Source: Methanoregula sp. UBA64 (lineage in GTDB: Archaea > Halobacteriota > Methanomicrobia > Methanomicrobiales > Methanospirillaceae). Taken from it: a DNA stretch of 64,000 nt. The notes under the pieces were generated by a model. The model was given only the letters and a program-made list of their open reading frames with translations. It had not been told where the DNA came from and ran no database searches. The position numbers and the translations under genes were made by a program. The stretch covers positions 179,229-243,228 of the forward strand of contig NZ_DAQC01000001.1 in assembly GCF_002502735.1 (NCBI RefSeq). The letters are read 5' to 3'. Of the stretch, positions 40,761 to 52,700 are shown one piece after another. Within the stretch, counting starts at the first letter, position 1. Each line of letters starts with the position of its first letter.

Positions 40761-41888
40761 ATGGCTTCGGGCGATTACTATGAGATCCTCGGCGTACCGA
40801 GGACTGCCGATGAAAAAGAGGTCCAGAAGGCATACCGCAACCTCGCCCGGAAGTACCACCCGGATGTCTGCAAGGACTCGGGAGCCGAAGACAAATTCAA
40901 GTCGATCAACGAGGCCTACAGCGTGCTCTCGGATGCCCAGAAGCGTGCGCAGTACGACAACATGGGCCACGAGACGTACACGAACGCCTCGAAGGGATCC
41001 TATACCGGTGCCGGGGGCTTTGGCGGGGGAGGCTTTTCCTCCGACTTCTCCGGGTTTGGCGACATCTTCGACTTCTTTGGCGGCGGCCAGCGCCGCTCCG
41101 GGCCCCGGTCCGGCGACGATGTCTTAATGCGGATGCAGCTCTCGCTTGAAGAGGCGGTAGCCGGCACCGACAAGGAGATCGATCTGCTGCACAGCGAGGC
41201 ATGCCCCACCTGTGCGGGCTCAGGGAGCGAGACGAAAAAGACCAATGTCTGTCCCCGGTGCGGCGGCAGCGGCCAGATGCGCCAGACTGCCCAGTCGCCA
41301 TTCGGGCAGTTTGTCCGGATGACCCCCTGTACCATGTGCGGGGGGCGGGGCAAGATCCCGGAGAAGCAGTGCAAGAGCTGCCACGGGTCCGGCCATACCC
41401 GGGTAAAGCGCAAGGTCTCCGTCCATATCCCGGCCGGTGTTGACACCGGCATGCGCCTGCGCATGGAAGGTTATGGCGAGGCCGGGGACTACGGGGCGCA
41501 AAACGGCGACCTCTACATCGAGATGTACGTGCTCCCGAACAAGCGGTTCGAGCGGGTTGGCGACAATCTTGAAACCTCGGTCGAGATCACTCCCGCGCTT
41601 GCCGTTCTCGGGACCACCGTCGAGGTCGAGACCATAGACAAACGCCACCTCGAGCTGAAGATCCCGGCCGGCATCCAGTACAACACGGCCCTCCGGATTG
41701 CCGGGGAAGGCGTGAAACGGCGCGGAAAGCCCGGGGACCTCCTTGTCCGGGTGAAGATCGTCACTCCCAAAGGAGTGTCCGGGGAGCAAAAAGAGCTCTA
41801 CGAGAAGATCGCCGAACTGGAAGGCCACGGCAACAAGGGCGGCGGGATCTTCTCCGGCCTGATGGGAAAGAAAAAAGGGAAAAAGTAA
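40761..41888 (+). CDS. dnaJ: Co-chaperone DnaJ (Hsp40)
   Basis: This 375-residue type I Hsp40 has a J domain at residues 1-70 with RKYHPDVC (HPD motif). A Gly/Phe region follows (GAGGFGGGGFSSDFSGFGDI). The zinc domain has four repeats, CPTCAGSG, CPRCGGSG, CTMCGGRG and CKSCHGSG. C-terminal substrate-binding domains and a basic tail complete it. It stimulates DnaK ATPase and delivers clients. It follows dnaK by 6 bases with the start ATGGCTTCG. Confidence 0.98.
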   Translation: MASGDYYEILGVPRTADEKEVQKAYRNLARKYHPDVCKDSGAEDKFKSINEAYSVLSDAQKRAQYDNMGHETYTNASKGSYTGAGGFGGGGFSSDFSGFGDIFDFFGGGQRRSGPRSGDDVLMRMQLSLEEAVAGTDKEIDLLHSEACPTCAGSGSETKKTNVCPRCGGSGQMRQTAQSPFGQFVRMTPCTMCGGRGKIPEKQCKSCHGSGHTRVKRKVSVHIPAGVDTGMRLRMEGYGEAGDYGAQNGDLYIEMYVLPNKRFERVGDNLETSVEITPALAVLGTTVEVETIDKRHLELKIPAGIQYNTALRIAGEGVKRRGKPGDLLVRVKIVTPKGVSGEQKELYEKIAELEGHGNKGGGIFSGLMGKKKGKK

Positions 41889-41961
41889 CTACCCTCTCAT
41901 TCTCCCTTTTTTCTCTTTTTCTTCCACAGGTATTTCTGGAAAAAACGTCCATATCGTACGA

Positions 41962-42927
41962 ATGAAGCTGATCTTCGAGCTCTCGGGCGAGAACGAGACT
42001 CTTCCCCGTGCCGAGCTCGAGTGTGTCGGGACGGTGACGGACTATCGCCCGCAGGTCGCGGTTGCAGAATGCCCGGATCCCTCTGCCGCACAGCGCCTTG
42101 CCATGACCCATGTGGTAATGGAATACCTGGGCGAATGCGACCCGGAACCCGCCTCGTTCCGCAGCCTGCTTTCCGATCTCTCTCTTGTCACAGAGGAGCA
42201 GTTTGCCGGCCGGGCAAAACTCATCCATGCCGGTAACGATCACAACCCCTGTTCCCAGCGGGAGTTCGAACGGCTGATCGGCACCATGGTCAAAGGGCCC
42301 GTAAAACTGATCGATCCCCCGGTGGAGTACCGGGCGATCCTGTCCGGGGACCGCTGCTATCTCGGGAAGGTCCGCTACCGGATTGCCCGGGGGGCCTACA
42401 ATGAGCGGAACCCGGGGAAGCGGGAGTTCTTCCACCCCGGGGTCATGATGCCCCGGATGGCAAGGACGCTGGTGAACCTTACCCTGTGCGGTGCGGGCGC
42501 AAAACTCCTCGACCCCTTCTGCGGGACCGGCGGGACCCTGATCGAGTCGGAGATGCTCGGCATGGAGACAATCGGGAGCGACTTCGACCCGATGATGATC
42601 GGCGGCTGCCGGGAGAACCTGGTGCAGGGGACCCTGATGCTTGCCGATGCAACCCGGCTCCCGGTACGGGACGCATCCATCGATGCCATTGCAACCGATT
42701 TCCCGTACGGGCAGTCGGTCTGCATCAAAAAAGAGGACACCATGGAGAACCTCTACCACGGGGCGCTTGACGAGATGTGCCGCGTCCTCAAACCCGGCCG
42801 CCGTGCAATCGTGGTGACGCATCGCGATATTTCCGCCATCGCCGGGCAGCACATGCCTGTTCTCCAGCACCATACGCAGCGGGTCCACAAGAGCCTCACC
42901 CGGCATGTCCTCGTGCTGAAAAAATAA
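41962..42927 (+). CDS. trmG10: tRNA (guanine(10)-N2)-dimethyltransferase (Trm-G10/Trm11-like)
   Basis: This 321-residue protein has an N-terminal THUMP-like RNA-binding region (about 1-150) and a Rossmann methyltransferase. SAM motif I reads KLLDPFCGTGGTLIESEMLG, followed by GSDFDPMMI. The catalytic motif IV is ATDFPYGQSV, a DPPY variant. The C-terminal motif is RRAIVVTHRD. Archaeal Trm-G10 methylates G10 of tRNAs to m2G and m2,2G. The gene follows dnaJ by 73 bases with its own T-rich interval. A TPR membrane protein gene starts 59 bases downstream. Confidence 0.88.
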   Translation: MKLIFELSGENETLPRAELECVGTVTDYRPQVAVAECPDPSAAQRLAMTHVVMEYLGECDPEPASFRSLLSDLSLVTEEQFAGRAKLIHAGNDHNPCSQREFERLIGTMVKGPVKLIDPPVEYRAILSGDRCYLGKVRYRIARGAYNERNPGKREFFHPGVMMPRMARTLVNLTLCGAGAKLLDPFCGTGGTLIESEMLGMETIGSDFDPMMIGGCRENLVQGTLMLADATRLPVRDASIDAIATDFPYGQSVCIKKEDTMENLYHGALDEMCRVLKPGRRAIVVTHRDISAIAGQHMPVLQHHTQRVHKSLTRHVLVLKK

Positions 42928-42986
42928 AGGGGCTCATGCCCGGTGAAAATTCTTATGAGGAACGCCGGCCCCATGTACTTGCTGTT

Positions 42987-43700
42987 ATGAAATACACGTA
43001 CGCGGTATCTCTCACGCTCCTTCTTGTCCTTAGCGCATGCCTTATCTTTCCTGTCTCGGCAGATCCGGCCGATGCTGCCGGATGGTATGCGGCAGGCGAG
43101 AACCTGACGGCACAGAACAACTACACCCTGGCCCTCCAGGCATACGACCAGGCAATCTCACTCGATCCTTCGTTTGCAGAGGCCTGGAACGGCCGGGCGG
43201 ATATTCTCAACCGGGTCCACTTGAAGACGCAGGATCCTATTGCGACCCTTAACCTCGCCCTTGCCGCATCGGACAAGGCTCTCGCACTGAACAGTACCTC
43301 GGTGCCGTTCTTGATCAACCGGGGGCAGATCCTCTATAATATCGGCTATTACTACAAGGATACCGCCGGCGATCAGGCAACCGCGTCAAAATATTTTAAC
43401 GACCAGCTCTCGGCATTCGAGAAAGCAACGACCCTCGAGCCCAATAACCCCGATGCATGGTTCAACCGTGCCTATGCGCTTTGCGGCCTGGGCCGGTGCA
43501 GCGAGGGCGTGGACGACTTCAAAAAGGTCCAGCAGCTCGATCCGGACTATCCCCATCTCCAGGGAAACCTTGAGAATGCCCAGAAACTGGCCGCAGTCCA
43601 GACCCCGTTCTATGTAAAATATGCCTTTGGGATCATTGTGGCCGTGATCGCCGTTATCGGGGCGGTGTTCTGGTATATCTCCGTCAGGAAAAAATACTAA
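42987..43700 (+). CDS. Secreted, membrane-anchored TPR protein
   Basis: This 237-residue protein has a signal sequence (MKYTYAVSLTLLLVLSACLI, cleavage near VSADPADA). About four TPR-type helical pairs follow: LALQAYDQAISLDPSFAEAW, SAFEKATTLEPNNPDAWFNR, and GVDDFKKVQQLDPDYPHLQG. The C-terminal membrane helix (YAFGIIVAVIAVIGAVFWYI) has a basic end. The repeats would face outside the cell. It is convergent with the giant TPR gene, 46 bases away. The two share repeat type but not topology, since the giant protein has no signal peptide. Confidence 0.85.
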   Translation: MKYTYAVSLTLLLVLSACLIFPVSADPADAAGWYAAGENLTAQNNYTLALQAYDQAISLDPSFAEAWNGRADILNRVHLKTQDPIATLNLALAASDKALALNSTSVPFLINRGQILYNIGYYYKDTAGDQATASKYFNDQLSAFEKATTLEPNNPDAWFNRAYALCGLGRCSEGVDDFKKVQQLDPDYPHLQGNLENAQKLAAVQTPFYVKYAFGIIVAVIAVIGAVFWYISVRKKY

Positions 43701-43746
43701 AATTTTCCGTTTTTAAGGTTCTCTTTTTTTTATGCTAAAAAAGGAA
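43701..43746. terminator. Bidirectional T/A-rich terminator between convergent TPR genes
   Basis: The 46 bases hold TTTTCCGTTTTT and a run of eight T residues on the plus strand, and AAAAAA near the other end, giving U-tracts in both directions. Confidence 0.45.
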
Positions 43747-46700
43747 TTACTGGGCCTTCTCGTAGCAGATCTTTGCCTCTTCCTGCTTGCCGAGCTTTTC
43801 GAGGGTGGCACCGATGTCGTTCCAGACCTCTTTTCTGGACGGATCGATCTCGATGGCGCGCTTGAACGAGGTGAGCGCCTCCTGGTATTTTTCCAGTTCC
43901 TGGAGGGCCCGGCCCTGGTGGATCCAGGCATCGACAAATTCCGGCTGGAGCGAGATCATCGCATGGTAGGACTCGGCGGCCTCCTCGTACTGCCCGAGCG
44001 CCTCTAATGCGCTTCCCTTGGTGAAGTAGGCGATCGAGAACGACGGGTCGATGGCGAGCGCCCGGTCATAGGACTCGATGGCTGCCCGGTGATCGTTCAG
44101 GCCGGCAATGCTCATGCCCCGCCTAGTCCACCCAACCGCGTTCTCCGGGTCGATCCTGAGGCCTTCGTCATAAGCATCGCGTGCCTCGGCGAACTTCCCG
44201 ATATCGTATAAGGCGTTCCCTTTCCCGAACCATGCAACGGCAAGCCCGGCATCGTGTTCGAGTGCCTTGTCGAAAGCCTCCAGTGCATCGCGATACATCC
44301 CCAGCTCGGCAAGCGACGCCCCTTTGTGGGCAAAGGTCTCGCCATTGAGGGGATCGAGTTCCAGCGCCCGGTCGTACGATTTTATCGCATCCCGGTACTG
44401 CTCAACGGCAGCGTACGCAAGGCCTCGTTCACGGTAGATCTCGGCGCGTCCCGGCTGGATACCGATCGCCCGGTCGTACTCGGTGATTGCGGCATCGAAG
44501 CTCCCTTCATCGTAGAGCGTTTTTGCCTTCCAGTAATGTGCCTGGTAGCAGGAAGGATCGAGTTCCAGCGCCCGGTCGAATGCCCGGATTGCACCGTCGG
44601 GATTACGGAGCGCCAGGTACGCCCGCCCCTTCTTGAAGATCGCGCCGGCATACCCGGGGTTTGCCACAAGGGCCTGGTCGAAAGCTGCGATCGCTTCCTT
44701 GTACTTCTCGAGGTGCAGGTACGCCGTTCCTTTCTCGTAGAAAGCATCCGGGTAATCGCTCTTTATCTTCAGGGCTGCTTCAAGCGATGCTATCGCTTCT
44801 TCGTACTGGCGGGAGCGGCTGAGCGTGACGCCCTTGTAGTAATGCGCCTGGGCGTACTGGCGGTTGATACTGAGGGCATGGTTGAACGCATCGAGCGCTG
44901 CCTCGTTCTGGTCGCGCTTGAAGAGTGCAAGGCCCCGGTAATAATACGCTTCGGCTGATTCCGGCAGCAGGGTGATTACCTTGTCCAGCGCCTCGTTTGC
45001 CTCGTCAATGCGTTCGAGGTGGATGAGGGACCGGCCAAGGTTGAGGAGCGCCGGTGCATAGGACGGGCTGATGGCAAGGGCATGGTTATAGCAGTCCACT
45101 GCCTCGTCGTACCGGTCAAGGTTTGCTTCGGCTATTCCTTTGTGGAGCCAGGCTTCCGCAAAGTCCCCTTTCTCAGTAAGCGCCCGGTCAAAGGCAGTGA
45201 TCGCCTCGGGATACATTGCGATCCCGCAGAGGGCCCGGCCTTTCGCATAGAATGCCGGTGCGCACTTCGGGCGCTGGACGAGGGCAGCATCGAAGTTCTT
45301 GATGGCTTCCTGGTATCTGCCCAGTGCAGAGAGCGAGAGACCGTACTCATAGTAGGTCTGTGCATCTTTCTTGTCGAGGGCAATGGCTTTTGTGAAGCAG
45401 GTAATGGCATCCTTGTGCCGATCCAGGGTGGCAAGGGCCATGCCTTTCCCGGTCCAGAGGTAGGCAAAGTTCGGGCGTATCTTCAGTGCGAGATCGAAGG
45501 AGGGTATCGCATCCTCGGCACGGGAGATCTTTAACAGGGCAAGGCCCTTGTGGTACAGCGCCTCGTCGTGGCGCGGTTTGCGGCGGATGGCGCTGTCGTA
45601 AGCAAGAACTGCATCGTCGTACTGTCCCAGTTCGAAGAGGGCCCGGCCCTTGTAGTAATAGGCCTCTGTTGCCTCGGCATTGGCATCGAGTGCCTTATCG
45701 AAAGCCCCGACTGCATCGTCGTATTTTTTGAGGGCAAGAAGCGCCCTGCCGCGGAGGTACCAGGCTTCGGAATTGTCCGGATCGATTTCCAGCGTCTTGT
45801 CGTACGATTCGAGGGCATCGGTGTACTTCCCCAGATCGAAGAAGACCATGCCCCGGTGGAGCCATACGGACACCGATCCGGGCGTCAGCTGGATCACGCG
45901 ATCGAATGCCTCGATGGCATTGTCGAGCCGTCCGGTTGCCGCCAGGGAAAGGCCCTTGTTGTAGAATGCCTCAAAGTTTCCTGCATCGAGATCGATCTCT
46001 TTGTCGAAGGCAACGATTGCGTCGTCGTGTCGTCCGAGTTCTGCAAGGGCCTTTCCTTTGTGGAAATAGACTCCTGCGTAATTCTTGCTGATAAGGAGGG
46101 TTTTGTCGAACGTCTTGACCGCTTCGCGGAACATCCCGAGGGCAGAAAGGGCTTTTCCTTTCTCAAAGAGCGCGTCGGCAAAGACCGGGTCGCTTTCGAG
46201 CGCCGCATCAAAGGCCTTCACGGCATCTTCGGCAGCGCCGGTCCGGGCGAGTGCAACGCCCTTGTAATAGAGGGTTTTTGCATCAGCCGGCCGTATCGCC
46301 AGCGCCTCGTTGTAACTGGCGACTGCCTCGCTGTACCGCTGGAGCTGGTCTAACGCCCGGGCTTTCTGGACCTGCGCATCGAAGTGCTGCGGGCTGATGA
46401 CGAGCGTGCGGTCGAAGGCCGCGATGGCATCGTCGTAGTGCCTGAGCCGTAAGAGCACGCATCCCTGCTCGTACCATGCATCGGCATCGTCGGGCAGGTA
46501 CACCAGCAGGCGCTCGTACGCGGCAGCAGCTTCGGTGTCCTCACCGAGTGCTGACAGGGATGCGGCCCGGAAATAGAGTGCATCGGTGTCTTTCGGGCTG
46601 GCAGACAGGGTAATTTCGAGCGCTGCAAGGGCCTCGTCGTAACGTTTGAGGGCATAGAGCGCCCGTGCACGTTCGAGGGATGCTTCGGGGTCCGATGGGA

Positions 46701-49700
46701 CAAGTTCGAGGACCCGGTCGAACGAGGCGATTGCATCGGTATATTTCTTTACTGCGGCAAGCGCCCGCCCCTTTTCCATAGGGCCCGTGGGATCGTCCGG
46801 TTTTAAGGCGATCAGGTGATCGTACGCCCCGATTGCCCCGTCGTAGTGGCCCGTGTGCATCAGGGCCGCGCCCTTTCCGCCCCAGATTTCAGGATCCCGG
46901 GGGTTGAGGGCAAGCGCTGCATCGAAGGCCATATCCGCGTCTTCGAACCGGCCGAGAGCAACCAGCGAGCGGGCGCGGAGATATGCCGGCTCGTAATTAT
47001 CCGAGAGCTGGGTAAATGCCATACGGAGGACTTCCTGTGCCTCCTCGTGCCGGTTCAGGCTCGCGAGCGCTTTTCCTTTTGCAAACAGGATCTCGCCGTT
47101 CCCTGGCTCTTTTCCGAGCGCAATATCGAAGAGATGGACCGCTTCGTCGTACTGGTCCAGCCGGTAGCAGGCTTCTCCTTCGGAGAAGAGCAGGTCGATA
47201 TCGTGGGGTTCGATCTGGCGGGCCTTCTCAAAGGCCTGAACCGCCTCATCATCCTTTTTCAGCCTGACCGATGCGAGGCCCCGGTGGAACCATGCATCGA
47301 AGTGATCCGGCTTTTTCGCGATCATCCGGTCGAATGTGGCAATGGCCTCGGCATACCTGCCAAGGCGTTCGAGCGGGATCCCGAGATAATATGCTGCGTC
47401 CCCGAATGTCGCGTCGAGTTCGAGAACCCGGCGGAACTCTTCTGCGGCCTTCTCGTTTTCGCCGAGTTCCAGGAGCGCCCGGCCCTTCTCGTAATGGGTC
47501 TCCGGCTTTGTCCCGTCCCGTTCGATCCCCTGCGAGAATGCATCGATCGCTTCCGCGTACCTGCCGAGGCGTGCCAGCGCTACGCCTTTCTCATGGTAGG
47601 GTGCATACGGGCCGGCATCGATAGCGAGGGCGTGGTCGAATGCCGTAACGGCATCGCCATACTGTTCGAGCCGGCCGAGTGCAGTGCCCTTGGCAAACCA
47701 GGCATCGTAGCCTTTGGGATCCAGCCGGATGGCGGCATCGAATGCATTTACCGCTTCTGCATATTTTTTGAGGTTTGCGAGCGCCCGGCCCTTGTTGAGG
47801 AAGACCGGTGCGCTGGAGGTATCGATCGCGATTGCCGCATCGAACGCCGCAATTGCATCCTTGTTCTTTTTGAGCCTGAAGTAGGCAAGGCCTTTTTCGT
47901 AATAGGCAATGGAAAAGTCCGGGTCGATTGCCGAGGCCATCTCGAACGATTCTATTGCCTGCTTGTCGCGCCCGAGTTTTGTAAGTGCGATACCCTTGTC
48001 GAAATAGGCGCTCGTATATTTCGTATTGAGCTTGAGCGCCCGGTCAAAGGAGGGGATAGCCTCCTCGTACCTTCCCATGCCGGCGAGAGCCACGGCCTTG
48101 TCGTACCAGCCGTTGGCATTGTCGGGCTTGAGCTCCAGGGCTCTGGTGAGTGCATCGATGGCAGATTTCAGGTCGCCGCCGGACAGGTGTGCGCTGCCCT
48201 TCTTGAACAGTGCCAGGGCATTGTCCGGGTCGTCGGAAAGGACCCGGTCAAAGCAGTGCAGCGCCTCGCTGTACCGGTGGAGCCCGGCAAGGGAGAGACC
48301 CTTGCGGTACCAGGCATCGGTATTTTCCGGGGTAAGTGCAAGGGCCCGGTCGAAGGCTGCAAGCGCCTCTTCCTGCCGATCGAGATCGAGCAGCACACTC
48401 CCTTTCAGGATCCAGACATCGGAAACATTGTTCTCGAGATCGAGCGATGCATCCAGCACCGCAAGGGCCTCGTCAGCCCGTTGCAGTTTTGCGAGCATGC
48501 GTCCCTTGTGGTACAAGGCCCCGGCGTTCTGGGGGCTGACTTCGAGCAGCTTGTCGAAGGCTGCAAGCGCCTGTACGTACCTGCTCATGTTCGCATACGC
48601 GAGCCCCGACTGGAAGAGCGCGTCCTGCAGGGAGGGATCGTGTTCGAGCGCTTTTTTAAAGGACCGGATCGCCTTCTCATAACTCCCGAGCGCCGACAGG
48701 GCAAGGCCCCGCTGGTAATAGGCGCGGGCATGATCCGTTACGTACTGGATCTCCTGATCGAACGCTGCGACGGCTTCGGTATACTTTTTCAGCCTGGAGA
48801 GGGCAAGCCCCTTTTTGTAGGCTGCATCCGGATACGACGGGTCGAGACCGAGCACCTGATCGTAGGCATGGACCGCATCCTCGTCGCTTCCGGTGAGTGC
48901 CAGCGATTCGCCCTTATAGAATGCCGCTTCAACCGATTTCGGGTCGAGGGCAAGTGCCTGGTCGAATGCTGCAACCGCAGCTGTCCCGTCGTTCTGGTGG
49001 AAGAGCGCCTCCCCTTTTGCAAGCCAGATAAAGGAGTTCTCCGGGTCGAGGCTGATCGCTGAGTTGAGTGTTTCGAGTGCCTCGGGATACTTCTGGATTT
49101 CCATACACGAGCGCCCGCGGTAATACAGGATGGCCGAAGTGGCCGGGCCATGGGCAAGTGCCTGGTCGAAGAAGACGATAGCATCGGTAAACTGTCCCAG
49201 CATGAAGAGGGAAAGGGCCTTCCTGAATGCATAGTCCTGCACATCCGGCCTGATCTCCAGCGCCCGCTCAAAGCATGGCAGGGCATCGCCATAGTGTTCC
49301 TGATCAAAGAGCACGAGCCCTTTCTGGTACCATGCTACGGCGCACAGTTCGTCTGCGGCAAGTGCCTGGTCGAACGATTCCAGCGCTTCGCCGTGCAGGC
49401 CCATGCGGGTATAGGCAAGCCCCTTGTAATACCAGGCTGCGGCATTTTTACTGTCGAGTCCGATCAGCTTGTCGAATGCCGCGATCCCCTCTTCCCAGGC
49501 CTCGTTGTGCAGGAGGGACTTGCCCCGGTAGAGGAGGGTGAACGGGTCTTTTCCCTGGCGTTTCTGGGCCTTGCCGAAAGACTCCGCAGCCTCCTTAAAA
49601 CGGCCGAGCCGGTAGAGGGCATATCCTTTGCAGGCAAAACTTTTCCCGTTGTTGCCGTCGAATTCGAGAGCCCGGTCGAGGGCTATGATAGCGTCTTCGA

Positions 49701-52700
49701 ACCGGGAGAGTTTCGTTAAGGCAGAACCTCTCGTGAAATGCGCAACCGCATTCTCCGGATCGAGCGCGGTCACCCGGTCGAAGAGTTCGACAGCCTCGTC
49801 GTACTTCCCGAGCTCGTACAGTGCCTGGCCTTTTTTCACGAGCGCGCCGGTATGGCTGCTGTCGATCCCCACGGCACTGTCAAGGGCAGCTATTGCCTCT
49901 TCGAACTTCCCTAAGGCAAAGAACGCACATCCCTTCTCATAGTAAATCCGTGCAGTGGCCCTGCCTTTGGCTATGCACTGGTCGAAGATCCCGAGGGCCT
50001 CGTCGTATTTCCCCAGCCGGGCAAGGGCAAAACCCGCCTGTTCCAGGGCATCGGTATTTTCGGGAGCGAGTTTTACGGTCTTTGCAAATGCGCCGAGGGC
50101 TTTTTCGTCTTTGTTCAGTTCGACATAGGCAAGACCGAGCTCGTAGAAGTTATCCGCTGCCTTGGGATCCGCCTTGCAGGCAGCTTCGAATGCCGCTGCA
50201 GCTTCCTTGAACCGCTTCAGTGCGGCAAGTGCCCGGGCCCGTGCTGAAAGTGCCGCGATATCGTTTGGCGTGATTGCCAGTGCCTGGTCGAATGTCGCGA
50301 CCGCTTCCTCGTTCTTCCCCATCAGGGCGAGTGCCCGCCCTTTGTTGAAGTACGCGGGCGGGTAATCGGCAAGCTGGGAGAGGACATGGTCGAACGATTC
50401 AACAGCGTCCTCGTAGTGTGCGAGTTCGATCTGGCCAAACCCGCGGTCGAAATATGCATGGGCATTGGTGGGATCCAGTTCGAGCGACCGGGTAAATGCA
50501 GGTACCGCCTCGGCGAACCGGCCCAGTGCCGAGAGCGATATTCCCTTGTAGTACCATGCTTCGGCAAACTCGGGCCGGATCTCAAGAGCCTTCTCGGCTG
50601 CTTTTACCGCCTCGTCGTCCTGCCCGAGACTGTGCAGCGAGATTGCTTTATTCAGGGCCGACTCTGCACTCTTCGGGTCGCACTCCAGGGCACGCTCGTA
50701 GGCGTCGATGGAATCCTGGTACAGGCCCTGTGCAGCGAGAGCCACTCCCTTGAGGTGGTGGGCCGGGGCATATTTGGGGGTTAAGGCCAGCGCCTGGTCA
50801 AAGGAGAGGATCGCCTCGCGGTACCGCTCCAGTTTCAGAAGGGCGGCGCCACGGTGGTACAGCGCTCCGTCGAGGTGCGGGTCCCCTTTGAGCGCCTGAT
50901 CGAACGAGGCGATCGCTTCTTCGAACCGGCCCAGCTCGTAGAGAGCAAGCCCTTTATGGGAATGGGCCTCGGGGTACGCCGAATCGATGTCCAGCGCATG
51001 GTCGTAAGATTCGATGGCATCGGCATAGCTGCCCAGGTCAAAGAGCGCCCTGCCCTTCTGATACCAGGCATGGAAGTTGTGGGAGTTTTCAGAGAGGGTC
51101 CGGTTGAAATCCTTGAGGGCTTCGCTGAACTTGCCCATATTGTAGAGCGAGATGCCCTTACGCATCCGGGCCTCGCTGTATTTCGGTTTCAAGGAGAGCG
51201 TCTTTTCAAAGGCGGTCACGGCCTCCTGATAGCGGTTGAGCCCGTCGAACGCCCGGCCTTTCTGGAAATAGACAAGGGCATTCTCCGGATCATAAACCAG
51301 CGCCCGGTCGAAGGCTTCGAGCGCATCCTGATACCGCCCGAGTTTTGAGAGTGCTATCCCTTTGAAATAATAACCCGGGGAGTTGCTCGTATCTTTTTCC
51401 AGGTTCTTTTCGAACGCCTCGATTGCTTCCTGGTACCTGCCGATCTTCTGGAGGGCAAAACCCTTGTAGTAGAATACCTCGGTGTACCCGGGTTCCAGTT
51501 CGAGCGCCTTGTCAAATGCCACAAGAGCGTCCTGGTACTTACTGAGATCGAGGAGCATCTTTCCCTTGTTGTACCAGGCAGGTGCGTAATTTTCCCGGAT
51601 CCGGATTGCAGCCTCAAAGGAAGCGAGGGCCTCTTTTTGCCGGCCGGAGTTTGCCAGGACAAGGCCCATGTGGTACTGGCCCTCGCTGTTATTCGCATCG
51701 ATCTCAAGGAGAACCTCGAAGACCTGGATGGCTTCCTCCACGCGGCTGAGTTTTTCCAGGGAAAGCCCCTTGTACAGGAACGCCTCCGTGCTGCGCTGGT
51801 TGATGGTAATGGCATTGTCGAATGCCTCGATCGCGTCCTCGTACCGTCCGAGATCGAAGAGCGTCCTGCCTTCCTTGATCCAGCCGGTCTCCTGTTCGGG
51901 GTTCAGTTTGAGCGACTGGGCATAGGCATGGGCGGCCTCTTCGCTCCTTCCTAACGTGTTGAGGGCGTCCCCTTTTCGCATCCAGATATTCCCGAGGGCT
52001 GGGTTGATCTCGAGGGCCTTGTTGAACGCTGCGACCGCGTCGGCGATCTTCCCGAGATCAGTCTGGATAACCCCTTTCTTGATCCAGGCCTCGGGATTCT
52101 CCGGGTTGATCTCGAGCACTTTTGTGTACGCGGCAAGGGCATCCTGTTTCTTTGACAGTTTGTCCAGCGCCATCCCTTTCTGCATCCAGGTATCCACAAG
52201 GTTCGGGTTGAGCGAGAGGATCCGGTCGAAGGTCTCTGCCGCCTCCGCGTAGCGCTGGAGGATCATAAGGGAAGAGCCGCGGCAGACAAGGGCCTCCATC
52301 TGCGAGGGGTTGGCGGCCAGGCTGCGGTTGAGCGCTGCCACTGCCTCCTCGTGCCGCTTGAGCCGTGCAAGGGCAATCCCTTGGTAGGTGTAGGCCTCGG
52401 TAAGCGCCGCGTTCATCGAGACCGCGGTGGCAAGGACTGCTAAAGCATCCTCGTATTTCCCGGCATGGACATAGGAGACCCCGAGGTAGTAATACGTAGC
52501 AGCATTGGATTTGTCGCGTTCGAGAGCACCAAGGAACGCCCTGATTGCATCGTCGTACCGCTCGCGCTGGAGCAGGGAGATCCCCAGGTAATGGAGGGTG
52601 AGGGGGTTTGCGAGGTCGAGTTCGAGTGAGTGTTCGAATACGCGGACGGCATCCTCGTATCGTTCCTTTCCTGCATAGGCGATACCGAGATAATAGAGCG

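Noticed and set aside
38898..40970. A 690-codon open frame antisense to dnaK
   Set aside because: Long antisense frames opposite dnaK are a well-known by-product of GC-rich codon use. The translation is Leu/Asp/Val-rich with no domain, and the sense strand is unambiguous DnaK.
46816..49062. A 748-codon plus-strand frame, and several others of 80-300 codons, opposite the giant TPR gene
   Set aside because: They are shadows of the 102-base TPR repeat period. Their translations have the same repeating pattern in antisense and no ribosome sites.
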